A stretch of DNA of 64,000 nt from JAUILH01 sp964230215. GTDB lineage: Bacteria; Bacteroidota; Bacteroidia; Flavobacteriales_D; JAUILH01. Location: positions 186,001-250,000 of the forward strand of contig CAXRGQ010000006.1 of NCBI GenBank assembly GCA_964230215.1, written 5' to 3'. The notes under the pieces are model-generated. The model did no database searches. It was not told the DNA's origin and was given only the letters and a program-made list of their open reading frames with translations. Positions 24,810 through 32,176 of this stretch are shown here, in pieces. Position 1 is the stretch's first letter. Each line of letters opens with the position of its first letter. The position numbers and the translations under genes are program-made.

Positions 24810-25143
24810 AGTCATCTAGAAACTTCTTTACTTCAGGTAATAACTTAGGCAGGTCTTTGGTTACAATGGCCCAAATTATTGCATCCGAAATTGTGTCATA
24901 ACCATGTATTATTCTATTTCTTGTATCCACAATTTTTCGTGCGTTTTCAATTGGGAAATCACTTTGGAGTTTTAGAATTCGATTTACTGCTTCTCCTATA
25001 ATTTCAAGACTTCTCTCAATTGCTCGCTTAGTCTTTAAATCATTCTGGAATTCAAAATAATTCCTTTTTTCTGGCAGGAATGAGTTAATCTCTAGTATGG
25101 CGTCATGAATATCAATTAACCAAACTTTAATTTCTTTCTCCAT
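24808..25143 (-). CDS. hepT: HepT-like HEPN ribonuclease toxin
   Basis: The 111-aa helical protein (from ATG 25143) is a DUF86/HepT HEPN-domain protein: EKEIKVWLIDIHDAILEINSFL, RAIERSLEIIGEAVNRILKL and the RNase/tRNA-modification motif Rx4H in DTRNRIIHGYDTISDAI. In MntA-HepT systems HepT is neutralised by AMPylation by MntA, whose gene overlaps it upstream by 17 bases. Both key residues (Arg and His) are present, so it looks active. The module sits between element D and the 59-base element. Confidence 0.93.
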   Translation of the reverse strand: MEKEIKVWLIDIHDAILEINSFLPEKRNYFEFQNDLKTKRAIERSLEIIGEAVNRILKLQSDFPIENARKIVDTRNRIIHGYDTISDAIIWAIVTKDLPKLLPEVKKFLDD

Positions 25144-25435
25144 ACACAAGAACTTTTGATTTATCTATTTCAGATTTTAAAAGCTGATTTCTGATAGCTC
25201 CATCCTCTAATAGATCAATCTTTCTATTAAGAAGTTTTTCCAGTTGGAATTTCAGATTAAAGTATTTTTCCGAATAAGAAATGGGATCACTATCCTCAAT
25301 GGATACAATAAGATCAATGTCGCTTTCGTCATTAAATCTATCAGTTGTTACTGAACCAAAAGCGAATAATGTAGACACCCTATTACTAGAGCATAACTCC
25401 TTAATTTGGGCAATATATTTATCCAAATATGCCAT
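25127..25435 (-). CDS. mntA: MntA-like nucleotidyltransferase antitoxin
   Basis: From ATG 25435 (MAYLDKYIAQIKELC) the 102-aa product is a minimal nucleotidyltransferase: VSTLFAFGSVTTDRFNDESDIDLIVSIED has the GSx10DxD active-site signature, followed by KFQLEKLLNRKIDLLEDGAIRN. It partners the HEPN toxin downstream. Longer starts would begin inside the 59-base hairpin and add a non-homologous leader, so they are rejected. MntA enzymes transfer AMP to a Tyr near the HepT RNase site. Confidence 0.92.
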   Translation of the reverse strand: MAYLDKYIAQIKELCSSNRVSTLFAFGSVTTDRFNDESDIDLIVSIEDSDPISYSEKYFNLKFQLEKLLNRKIDLLEDGAIRNQLLKSEIDKSKVLVYGERN

Positions 25436-25497
25436 CCTCATCCAAAGATACGAATAGTAAGGTAAAGTAGTTTCAGTCCTATTGGTTAATGTGATGC

Positions 25498-25556
25498 AAC
25501 GGTCCGTGTATGTTGTCGTAGCATCCCAAAGGGTGCTATGCAATATACACATTGTT
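25498..25556. repeat. 59-base attC-like hairpin element G
   Basis: From AAC (25498) to GTT (25556) it is exactly 59 bases. The arms CAAC-GTGTAT-TTG-TAGCATCCC and GGGTGCTA-CAA-ATACAC-GTTG pair around a 3-base AAA loop with several single-base bulges, as in folded integron attC sites. Its sequence is not related to elements A-D. It separates the hepT/mntA module from the restriction-modification module. Confidence 0.65.
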
Positions 25557-25687
25557 GTGTTTTCGTGCTTTATTTAATTCTTTTTCAGCGGTGGTAAAGC
25601 CATACTCTTTTACAATTTTTGGTTATAGCGTTGGCTGGTGCGAATTGCAAATGTGTATGGTTTTAAGCGTTGGGTTGATTTCTGAGT

Positions 25688-25714
25688 GTTACTTATAGTC
25701 TTTGATTTATAGTC
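25688..25714 (+). promoter_or_regulatory. C-box operator of the RM controller gene
   Basis: Two TTATAGTC words, 14 bases apart (25693 and 25707), form the classical controller-protein operator pattern. The 13-mer GTTACTTATAGTC (25688-25700) is repeated exactly, inverted, before the methyltransferase gene (29557-29569). C proteins bind such sites to activate their own and the endonuclease genes and repress the methyltransferase. Confidence 0.75.
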
Positions 25715-25737
25715 CACATTTCCTCAAATTTGCAACT

Positions 25738-25974
25738 GTGGAAATAAAATCAAAAATAGGAGCTCGGATCAAAGAATTGAGGGATGATAAGCAAATGTCT
25801 CAAAAAGATTTAGCTTATGCTTCTGATTTAGACCGCAGTTACATTGCAAGTGTTGAAAATGGTCAAAGAAATATATCAATTGTCAATATTGAAAAAATTG
25901 CTGTTGCACTTGGAGTTACATTAAAAGATTTTTTTAGGAATGACAAATTTGATAACGATACAACAAGCAGTTGA
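25738..25974 (+). CDS. Restriction-modification controller (C) protein
   Basis: The 78-aa protein (GTG start at 25738; a TTG 36 bases upstream would fall in the operator) is a compact XRE regulator: IGARIKELRDDKQMSQKDLAYASDLDRSYIASVENGQRNISIVNIEKIAVALGVTLKDFF. Length and the tight HTH match C proteins of type II RM systems. It is followed with a 35-base overlap by the first endonuclease-like gene. The upstream C-boxes support autoregulation: late endonuclease expression after entry into a new host. Confidence 0.9.
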   Translation: MEIKSKIGARIKELRDDKQMSQKDLAYASDLDRSYIASVENGQRNISIVNIEKIAVALGVTLKDFFRNDKFDNDTTSS

Positions 25975-26749
25975 TGGATTTAAAGAACTTATAGAAACTT
26001 CAATTGTTGAAGGTGGAATTAAAGCAAAAGAAGCAATTATTAGGTCATCACGACCAATTAACTTTATTCACGAGGCTGTCAAAGCCGATTTTATTAGAAA
26101 AAGAATTTCTCCTGATAGAATCCATCCACCTCTTGGAGAATCAAAACCTGAACTTAAATTAGCTGGTTTTATTAAACAGAAACATCAAGATGTTTGCGTT
26201 GCACCTGAAGGATATGTTCCAGAATCTGAAACAATGACTGAAGGGATTTTAAGAGAAGCAACTGATTATTATGGTAAAGATTATACAGAACGTACAATTT
26301 CTGTAAACATTAGAAGTCAAATGAGTTCTCTTGCTAAAAACTTTGACACACTTTATGAAAGAACTATTGCCGAAGCTCAAAACCTGCACGTTAGATGTCA
26401 GAAAATGGTGCTTGGAGAAGTTTATATGATTCCTGTAAAAGAATATGATGCGTCTGTAATGGATGAAAAAAGAGTTGAATTTATTGACCGAATAGGCGCA
26501 GTTGAGAAATATATCAAATCATTCCAAGCAATTAACGGAAGACCTAATCATGAACGAGAAGATTACAAGTATGAACGAGTTTGCTTGCTGCTTGTAGACT
26601 TTCAACAAGCACCTGCAAAGATTTATAGTACAAATCAGGAACTTTATGATGATGGACTTTTAGATGAAGCTTCCGATGCCAGTATCGAAGAGCTTTCTTG
26701 GGAAACATTTACGGATTCTATTCTAAATTCATATAAGAATAGATTCTAA
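25940..26749 (+). CDS. Putative type II restriction endonuclease subunit 1
   Basis: The 269-aa protein is assigned by context: between a C-protein gene and a DNA methyltransferase, and paralogous to the next gene. Shared block: INFIHEAVK...IR, GFIKQKHQDV, then SVNIRSQMSSLAKNFDTLYERTIAEAQNLH and the C-terminal EDYKYERVCLLLVDF. The QDV...IRSQ spacing resembles the WDL...EFKSQ core of PaeR7I/XhoI-type enzymes, but the usual acidic and Lys residues are not conserved, so the match is tentative. Overlaps the C gene by 35 bases; a TAATGG junction couples it to subunit 2. Confidence 0.65.
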   Translation: MTNLITIQQAVDGFKELIETSIVEGGIKAKEAIIRSSRPINFIHEAVKADFIRKRISPDRIHPPLGESKPELKLAGFIKQKHQDVCVAPEGYVPESETMTEGILREATDYYGKDYTERTISVNIRSQMSSLAKNFDTLYERTIAEAQNLHVRCQKMVLGEVYMIPVKEYDASVMDEKRVEFIDRIGAVEKYIKSFQAINGRPNHEREDYKYERVCLLLVDFQQAPAKIYSTNQELYDDGLLDEASDASIEELSWETFTDSILNSYKNRF

Positions 26750-27702
26750 TGGCTAAAAGCAAAATTTTAAGTAAAAGAAAATCTGCTCAACTCGAGAGAG
26801 TTAAGGCTACCGCCCATCATAATATCGTTAATGCAACACCACAAAATATATTGCAGGTTGCTTGCGATAATTTCAAATTTGTATTTGAACAAGCAGTTAG
26901 AATTGGAGGTGTTAAAGGAAAACAAAGTTTAACGACTTCAAGCAAGCACATTAACTTGTTTCATGAGGTGGTGAAATCAGAATTAATACGTAATGGAGTT
27001 AGAGCAGATTTGGTTTTTCCATCACAATATAATTCTACTGGTGAAATAAATTTTGCAGGATTTATTAAAGCAAAAAAGCAAGATATTTCGGCAGTTCCAT
27101 CAGCTTTCATCAATAATGAAACCCCTGAAACCATAACAGTTGGTATGATGACAGGGGAAACAGACCCATTTGGGAAAGATTATACTGAAAATTCTCTTGT
27201 TGTAAATGTGCGAAGTCAAATGAGTAGTATTGGGAAGAACAACGATACTATTGTGGAAAGAGCTTTTGCTGAAACTCTTAATCTTCATATGAGATGTCCG
27301 AAAATGGTATTAGGTGAATTTTTTATTCTTCCAATAACTGGTTTTAACATGGATGAAGTGAAAAAACATAACCCAGCTTATGAAAGCATAATTACTACAA
27401 AAGTTAATAGTAGAAGTAAAACAACCGCTGAATCAATTGAGAAAACGATTAATACCTATGCTTCTATAAACAACAGAAACATTAGTAATGGCGAAGATTA
27501 TAAATACGAGAGATTGTGTTTAATCTTGGCAGATTTTAGTCAAAGCCCAGTAAAAATATATAGAAATGATGCTGATTTAATTTCGGATAACTTGTTACCA
27601 CCAAACACTACAGCAACTTTAAATGGTTTAGGTTATGATAGTTTTATTTCAGATTTACTGGCTATTTATTCGACAAGGTTTGGTACAGGTAAGTTTAGTT
27701 GA
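26749..27702 (+). CDS. Putative type II restriction endonuclease subunit 2
   Basis: The 317-aa protein is a diverged tandem paralog of the previous gene, with a basic N-terminal extension (KSKILSKRKSAQLERVKA). Aligned blocks include IGGVKGKQSLTTSSKHINLFHEVVK, GFIKAKKQDI, VVNVRSQMSSIGKNNDTIVERAFAETLNLHMRCPKMVLGEFF and EDYKYERLCLILADF. Two related but distinct subunits would suit a heterodimeric enzyme with an asymmetric target (as in BbvCI); that is inference. Its stop overlaps the convergent methyltransferase gene by 37 bases. Confidence 0.65.
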   Translation: MAKSKILSKRKSAQLERVKATAHHNIVNATPQNILQVACDNFKFVFEQAVRIGGVKGKQSLTTSSKHINLFHEVVKSELIRNGVRADLVFPSQYNSTGEINFAGFIKAKKQDISAVPSAFINNETPETITVGMMTGETDPFGKDYTENSLVVNVRSQMSSIGKNNDTIVERAFAETLNLHMRCPKMVLGEFFILPITGFNMDEVKKHNPAYESIITTKVNSRSKTTAESIEKTINTYASINNRNISNGEDYKYERLCLILADFSQSPVKIYRNDADLISDNLLPPNTTATLNGLGYDSFISDLLAIYSTRFGTGKFS

Positions 27703-29543
27703 TATTTTTCAACTAAAAATTCGTCAATCTCTATTTTGTCATTAAGACTTTTTAGTAGCTCAATTTCATTTTGAGTGAAATTTGGAATACTAAACTTTTC
27801 AATGAAGTTCTTTTGATAGCAAGGGAAACCGCCTTGAATAGAAACACTCGTGTTACTTACATAATAGTCCATTACAATAGAGTTCAATATTTTTTGAACA
27901 ACCAAAATATTTTCTTCTTTTGACATTGGATGAGTTACATCATCAAATAACATTGCCTTATTTGAATGATCTCTATCAAAATAAATTCCGTAACCGTTTG
28001 TATAATAAGCATCTTCCTCTTGCACAAATAAAAATCTTGGGTGTTTACTAAATGTTGGATTCAATAATTTTTTACCAAATCTTGTAATTCCTTGTGTTCT
28101 TCCCCAGGCATAAAATGGAGTAAATATTTTTTTTCCTTTTCCTCTTCCTTCTAATTTCTCCTTTTCAGAAAGAAGGTATTCGTAGCATTTCGGATATATT
28201 ATTTTGAATTCATCCTCCAAAATTGGAACTGCATTTTTCGAGTCTGTTTGATAAGGAGTAATAATTCTTAAAGTGTTGTTTTCAATATCTTTTTGATTTT
28301 TAAATTGAGATATTTTGTAAACTGGTTTTGTGATTTCTTTTTCTATTAAAAATGTTCCGTTTTCTGTGCTTTTAGTTAGATAACCATTTTTTTGGTTTGC
28401 AGAATCTATAAAAAAGACTTCATCTTTTAAGGTTGCAATTCCAACAGCAATATTGAATAATTGTTTTATTGGAGTTCCAATATTTTCAATGATTTTGATA
28501 TTTTCTTGTTCTTGGGTTTTAAGTAAACGCCATTTATTTACATTGAGGTTTTCTAGATAGTTTGGCGAACCATTTGCAGATATTAAAAAGTTTGCACAAG
28601 TCTGTTCATCTTTGATTTTATCGAATAGAATAGAATCGTTTTTCTTCTTGTCCAAGAATGTAATTGCGGTATAAGTTTGAGCGTCAAAAACCTTTTTATG
28701 CCTAAAATCTACAATTCGTGTAACGCATTTATTTTGCAGAAAATATTGACGAAGCGATAAACCTGCCAGTGATGTAAAGTAATTGTTTGGCGTTATATAG
28801 CCTAGCTTTCCTTCTTTTTCTAAAAGTTTATGCCCCAATTCAAAAAAAGCAAAATATAAATTGAAAGTTCCGTTTTCAATACTTTTCCAATTGTTTATTA
28901 AATAATGCCTGTTTTCATCACTTAAATCTTGAAACTTGACATATGGTGGATTCCCAACAATAATTTCAAATTTAGTTGACCAATCAGCTTTTAAGCTATC
29001 TTGATTGAAGATATTAAAGTCAGATTCTTCTATTATCTCATTTTTTAGAAGTCCATAGAGTGATAAAATTATTTTTGAGCGTTTTACATTGTAGTCCAAT
29101 ATATCAGATCCATAAATATTTTCTCGGATAGTTGCCTTGATACTTTTATTAAAAGTCTTTTGGTAATATTCAGCCAAGCCAATTAAAAATGCCCCACAAC
29201 CACAGCTTGGGTCTAAGCATTTGTCATTTTCTTTTGGTGATACTTCATTGATAATAAAATCAACAACGTATGTTGGTGTAAAAAATGCTCCATTAACTTT
29301 TCTGTCGTTTTTAGGAATTAAAAGTTCAAGATAATTCTCTAATAGTTTTAAATCCTTAATCTCAAGAGTTGAAACAAGTAAGTAGATTTCAGACTCTGGT
29401 TTAAAGTCCATTAATATTTCCGAAATTATTGGACTTTTTGTTGAAGCTAAATCATTGTTTTGAAGAAAAGAATAAATGAGATGTTTCTCAACAAGGTTAA
29501 TCTCGTGAGAGTTAAGTAATTCATTTATTACACTTTTTTTCAT
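27666..29543 (-). CDS. N6-adenine DNA methyltransferase, Eco57I/TaqI-like
   Basis: The 625-aa protein has the gamma-class amino-MTase motifs: GAFFTPTYVVDFII (motif X), CLDPSCGCGAFLIGL (motif I, AdoMet binding), IYGSDILDYN, and the catalytic IVGNPPYVKF (motif IV), then LGYITPNNYFTSLAG. The C-terminal half is a TaqI-like target-recognition region (YFLQNKCVTRIVDF onwards, GGFPCYQKNFIEKF). It protects the DNA cut by the two paralogous proteins encoded convergently. A C-box at its promoter ties it to the controller. AT-rich codon use resembles the C and R genes, less so the neighbours. Confidence 0.9.
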   Translation of the reverse strand: MKKSVINELLNSHEINLVEKHLIYSFLQNNDLASTKSPIISEILMDFKPESEIYLLVSTLEIKDLKLLENYLELLIPKNDRKVNGAFFTPTYVVDFIINEVSPKENDKCLDPSCGCGAFLIGLAEYYQKTFNKSIKATIRENIYGSDILDYNVKRSKIILSLYGLLKNEIIEESDFNIFNQDSLKADWSTKFEIIVGNPPYVKFQDLSDENRHYLINNWKSIENGTFNLYFAFFELGHKLLEKEGKLGYITPNNYFTSLAGLSLRQYFLQNKCVTRIVDFRHKKVFDAQTYTAITFLDKKKNDSILFDKIKDEQTCANFLISANGSPNYLENLNVNKWRLLKTQEQENIKIIENIGTPIKQLFNIAVGIATLKDEVFFIDSANQKNGYLTKSTENGTFLIEKEITKPVYKISQFKNQKDIENNTLRIITPYQTDSKNAVPILEDEFKIIYPKCYEYLLSEKEKLEGRGKGKKIFTPFYAWGRTQGITRFGKKLLNPTFSKHPRFLFVQEEDAYYTNGYGIYFDRDHSNKAMLFDDVTHPMSKEENILVVQKILNSIVMDYYVSNTSVSIQGGFPCYQKNFIEKFSIPNFTQNEIELLKSLNDKIEIDEFLVEKYQLNLPVPNLVE

Positions 29544-29556
29544 TCTTCTTTCTGTT

Positions 29557-29600
29557 GACTATAAGTAACAAAATTATGGTTTTTATCCGAGCTATCCAAA
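29557..29600 (-). promoter_or_regulatory. Methyltransferase promoter overlapped by a C-box
   Basis: On the minus strand -33 TTTG (29597-29600 in plus coordinates) lies 20 bases before -7 TAATTTTG (29569-29576), an excellent Bacteroidetes promoter. Immediately downstream, covering the expected transcription start, is GTTACTTATAGTC (29569 to 29557), identical to the C-box at the controller gene. Binding would repress the methyltransferase. Confidence 0.75.
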
Positions 29601-29805
29601 TTGTAGAGTTGGGAAAATTTTAGCTCTTTTGGTTTTTTCAGCATTGGGAAAGATCGTGGGCAAAAACCAAATGTGCTAAATGTGCGGCTGGATTTTTTTG
29701 CATGAAACACAACTACTGGGATAAACCCAATTACCACATAAATCTAATCAAAATCCTATCAAGACACAAAATTCATTAAAAATCTATCTTTCAATAATAT
29801 ATCCA

Positions 29806-29967
29806 TTTACAAACGACTGTAAACGTCATTTAAATACTTATCTACCGACTAGTACTTTTCCACTCCCCCATCTTTGCACCGTCGATTGAAACAAAGCCGG
29901 CTTGTGACAAAAGACACTGTGCCTAATGTGCAGAATATTAATAACGAAAACATACATACACATTAGG
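29806..29967 (+). promoter_or_regulatory. Conserved ssb upstream region and leader, copy 2
   Basis: Same four elements as copy 1: TTTACA-6-TGTAAA (29806-29823), CATCTTTG, AAGCCGGCTT (29894-29903) and the stem CCTAATGTG/CACATTAGG (29922-29930 with 29959-29967). The stem arms are unchanged while the loop has substitutions, which favours a conserved structure. Confidence 0.55.
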
Positions 29968-29993
29968 AAATGTTAAACATTAATTTTTATAAA

Positions 29994-30326
29994 ATGAACA
30001 ACTTAAGAAACAAAGTACAGTTAATCGGGAATGCGGGAATGGAACCTGAAATTAAAGATGTAAACGGAAGTAAATTGGCTAAACTATCCATTGCTACCAA
30101 CGAAACCTACACCAACAAATCAGGTGAACGTGTTACAGACACACAATGGCACAACATTGTTGCCTGGGGAAAGACAGCCGAATTAATCGAACGTTTCGTA
30201 ACTAAAGGCAAAGAAATGGCTATTGAAGGTAAACTAAACACTCGCTCATACGAAGATCAAGATGGTAAGAAACGTTATGTGACGGAAATTATCATGAACG
30301 ATTTCTTGCTGTTGGGTGCTAAGTAA
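29994..30326 (+). CDS. ssb: Short single-stranded DNA-binding protein, copy 2
   Basis: 110-aa OB-fold SSB differing from copy 1 at two positions (KEMAIEG for KEIAIEG; DGKKRY for DGNKRY); most other base differences are synonymous, which argues for selection on both copies. The start is the ATG at 29994 as in copy 1, not the in-frame ATG 24 bases earlier, because that segment is frameshifted in copy 1. No acidic C-terminal tail. A terminator and then the NUDIX gene follow. Confidence 0.93.
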   Translation: MNNLRNKVQLIGNAGMEPEIKDVNGSKLAKLSIATNETYTNKSGERVTDTQWHNIVAWGKTAELIERFVTKGKEMAIEGKLNTRSYEDQDGKKRYVTEIIMNDFLLLGAK

Positions 30327-30390
30327 TTAGCCCAAACTGTTAATACTTTGTTGATATTCAGCACAGTAATAAATAACAATTCTTTAATTC

Positions 30391-30427
30391 AAGTCCTGTT
30401 CTGTATTATCAGAGCAGGACTTTTTTT
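30391..30427 (+). terminator. Terminator after ssb copy 2
   Basis: AAGTCCTGTTCTG and CAGAGCAGGACTT arms with TTTTTTT, abutting the NUDIX start codon. Same core stem as after copy 1. Confidence 0.8.
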
Positions 30428-31075
30428 ATGTATTTTAGTTCTGTGATAGATTTACCTAAACAAATCCATAAGTATATTTCAAGCGATGGCTTACCAGGTG
30501 AATCTGCTCATAAACACTTAATACCGGGAAACCGCCCCAGCGCTAAACACATCCAACAAGACGGAAACATTAAAGCTAAGCGCTCTGCGGTACTCATCCT
30601 ACTCTACCCCAAAGCGGGCGAATGGCACAATGTACTCATCAAACGGCCTGTGTATCCAGGGACACATTCTGGTCAGGTTAGCTTTCCAGGCGGAAAAGTT
30701 GAGAAACAAGATCCCACAACTAGCGCGACAGCCCTGCGTGAAGCCAACGAAGAAATTGGTGTAGAAATTCAGGACATCACCATCATAGATGAACTTACAG
30801 ATATCTATATTCCGCCAAGTAATTTCTTAGTCCACCCCTACCTTGCATGTATAGATTATACACCGGACTTTATTCCCGACAATCATGAGGTAGCCAGCAT
30901 CATCGAGTATGAGGTAATGAATCTCACGGATCCTAATCTGCTTAAGAAAAAAGACATCACATTCGCCAATGGCTTTACCATGAATACGCCCTACTTTGAT
31001 ATTCATGAACATACCGTTTGGGGGGCCACTGGCATTATGCTTAGCGAACTGAAAGAGATTCTGAAAGCTTTTTAA
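30428..31075 (+). CDS. NUDIX hydrolase, CoA pyrophosphatase (NudL)-like
   Basis: The 215-aa protein carries SAVLILLYPKAGEWHNVLIKRP, then SGQVSFPGGKVEKQDPTTSATALREANEEIGV. This is a complete Nudix box (GX5EX7REUXEEXGU) within the SFPGG context typical of NudL/CoA diphosphatases, which hydrolyse CoA to phosphopantetheine and 3',5'-ADP. The ATG sits right at the end of the ssb terminator, so transcription may depend on read-through or an internal promoter. Length is normal. Confidence 0.9.
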   Translation: MYFSSVIDLPKQIHKYISSDGLPGESAHKHLIPGNRPSAKHIQQDGNIKAKRSAVLILLYPKAGEWHNVLIKRPVYPGTHSGQVSFPGGKVEKQDPTTSATALREANEEIGVEIQDITIIDELTDIYIPPSNFLVHPYLACIDYTPDFIPDNHEVASIIEYEVMNLTDPNLLKKKDITFANGFTMNTPYFDIHEHTVWGATGIMLSELKEILKAF

Positions 31076-31094
31076 AGAATTTGTACATTTAAGT

Positions 31095-32174
31095 ATGAAA
31101 ATTGGCGTTTTTACTGGACTGCTTGTGCTCTTAATGAGCATTGCATGTAACAAAGATAAAGCAGATGACGATGACGATGAACCTTCTGCTGAATGCTCCA
31201 TGGCAGCTATCTCAGCGAGCTCAAATGTGATGGGGTATAATCTGCTGGATAAGGTGAGTGGTATTTGGAATGGCCCTGTTTACTCACCCACACCGCTGGG
31301 CAGTTATCCCGAGTGGATTGTAGATTTCAGACCAATCTCCAGCGCACAGGTTTCGGCTAAAAACGAACTAGATTCGCTCAACGATATTCACATGAGTTTC
31401 TTTGTAGTTAAACATGATTGTGCTTACAAAATGGCCTTCAGAAATGGCGGTGGTTTTGCTGGAAACGTACGCAATTCCTATTTAATTATTGATAGTGTCT
31501 CAGAGCAAAGCTCTCACTCGTTTTACCGCTTTTCTGACCCACAAGCAGGTAGAGACCGCGTATATGCAGATGTGACATTTAAAGACGATAGTTTGATTAT
31601 GCATGTGTACACCAATAATTACAATCAATACAGCTCACCACAAACCCACATGCGTTGGACGGCAGATCTAAGAGACTCTAGTTCATGTCAAAACGCAATC
31701 AACCACTTTAATTTTCCGCAAAAAGCACTAGTACAAGATTTCTCGAGCACTTTTGACGGCATGGATGATGCTATTTTCTTTAGCAATAATTCGGACCCCT
31801 ACCCTGAGCAAGATCAACCATATCTTGGCAATACGGATGTAAACATTACGGTCAGTAATCCTGCGACCGTAGATCCGAATAAAAAAGTCTTGATTATTAT
31901 AAGTACCCAGCCACTCTTCAACGGTGGTGTATTTGACCCATCAAAACTGGATTATCGTTCACGTTATGTTTTTGTGAATGCGGCAAGTTCGAACAGCTTC
32001 AACTTCAATTACATGCATCCAGGTGATTATTATGTAAACGCTATTTATGATGAGAATGGTGACCTCAATTTTTCAAGCGGAGACTATATTAACGCTTCCT
32101 TTGATGTTCCTTTTAGTCTGAGTGCAGAGGGTAACAGCTCAGCCAATGTGAATATTAATTTCCAAATACCTTAA
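31095..32174 (+). CDS. Lipoprotein of unknown function
   Basis: The 359-aa product has a lipobox (LLMSIACNK) followed by an acidic linker (DKADDDDDEPSAEC). The N-terminal half is a lipocalin-like beta domain (GYNLLDKVSGIWNGPVYSPTPLGSYPEWIVDFRP, MRWTADLRDSSSC). The C-terminal half (DVNITVSNPATVDPNKKVLIIIST... HPGDYYVNAIYDENGDLNFSSGDY) looks like a DUF2141/transthyretin-like beta sandwich. Surface or outer membrane; no function known. Confidence 0.78.
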   Translation: MKIGVFTGLLVLLMSIACNKDKADDDDDEPSAECSMAAISASSNVMGYNLLDKVSGIWNGPVYSPTPLGSYPEWIVDFRPISSAQVSAKNELDSLNDIHMSFFVVKHDCAYKMAFRNGGGFAGNVRNSYLIIDSVSEQSSHSFYRFSDPQAGRDRVYADVTFKDDSLIMHVYTNNYNQYSSPQTHMRWTADLRDSSSCQNAINHFNFPQKALVQDFSSTFDGMDDAIFFSNNSDPYPEQDQPYLGNTDVNITVSNPATVDPNKKVLIIISTQPLFNGGVFDPSKLDYRSRYVFVNAASSNSFNFNYMHPGDYYVNAIYDENGDLNFSSGDYINASFDVPFSLSAEGNSSANVNINFQIP

Positions 32175-32176
32175 AT

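Larger units (their letters stand above)
29711..30427. repeat. Duplicated site-leader-ssb segment, copy 2
   Basis: Homolog of 17696-18380, beginning at the same AAC core (29711). The bases before it, GCATGAAACACAAC, are the near-inverse of GTTGTGTTTTCGTGC at the right edge of the 59-base element (25554), bracketing the RM genes. The stretch 29600-29711 between the methyltransferase promoter and the core has no gene that I can see. Confidence 0.85.

Noticed and set aside
25436..25552. N-terminal extension of the MntA-like gene
   Set aside because: It would begin inside the 59-base hairpin and adds non-homologous residues; ATG 25435 fits the family.
29970..29993. Earlier ATG for ssb copy 2
   Set aside because: The eight extra codons are not in frame in copy 1 and precede the conserved OB-fold start.
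15501..30427. Insertion sequence or prophage as an explanation of the block
   Set aside because: No transposase, integrase, recombinase or phage structural gene is visible, and the inverse flanks differ from module to module instead of being constant terminal repeats.
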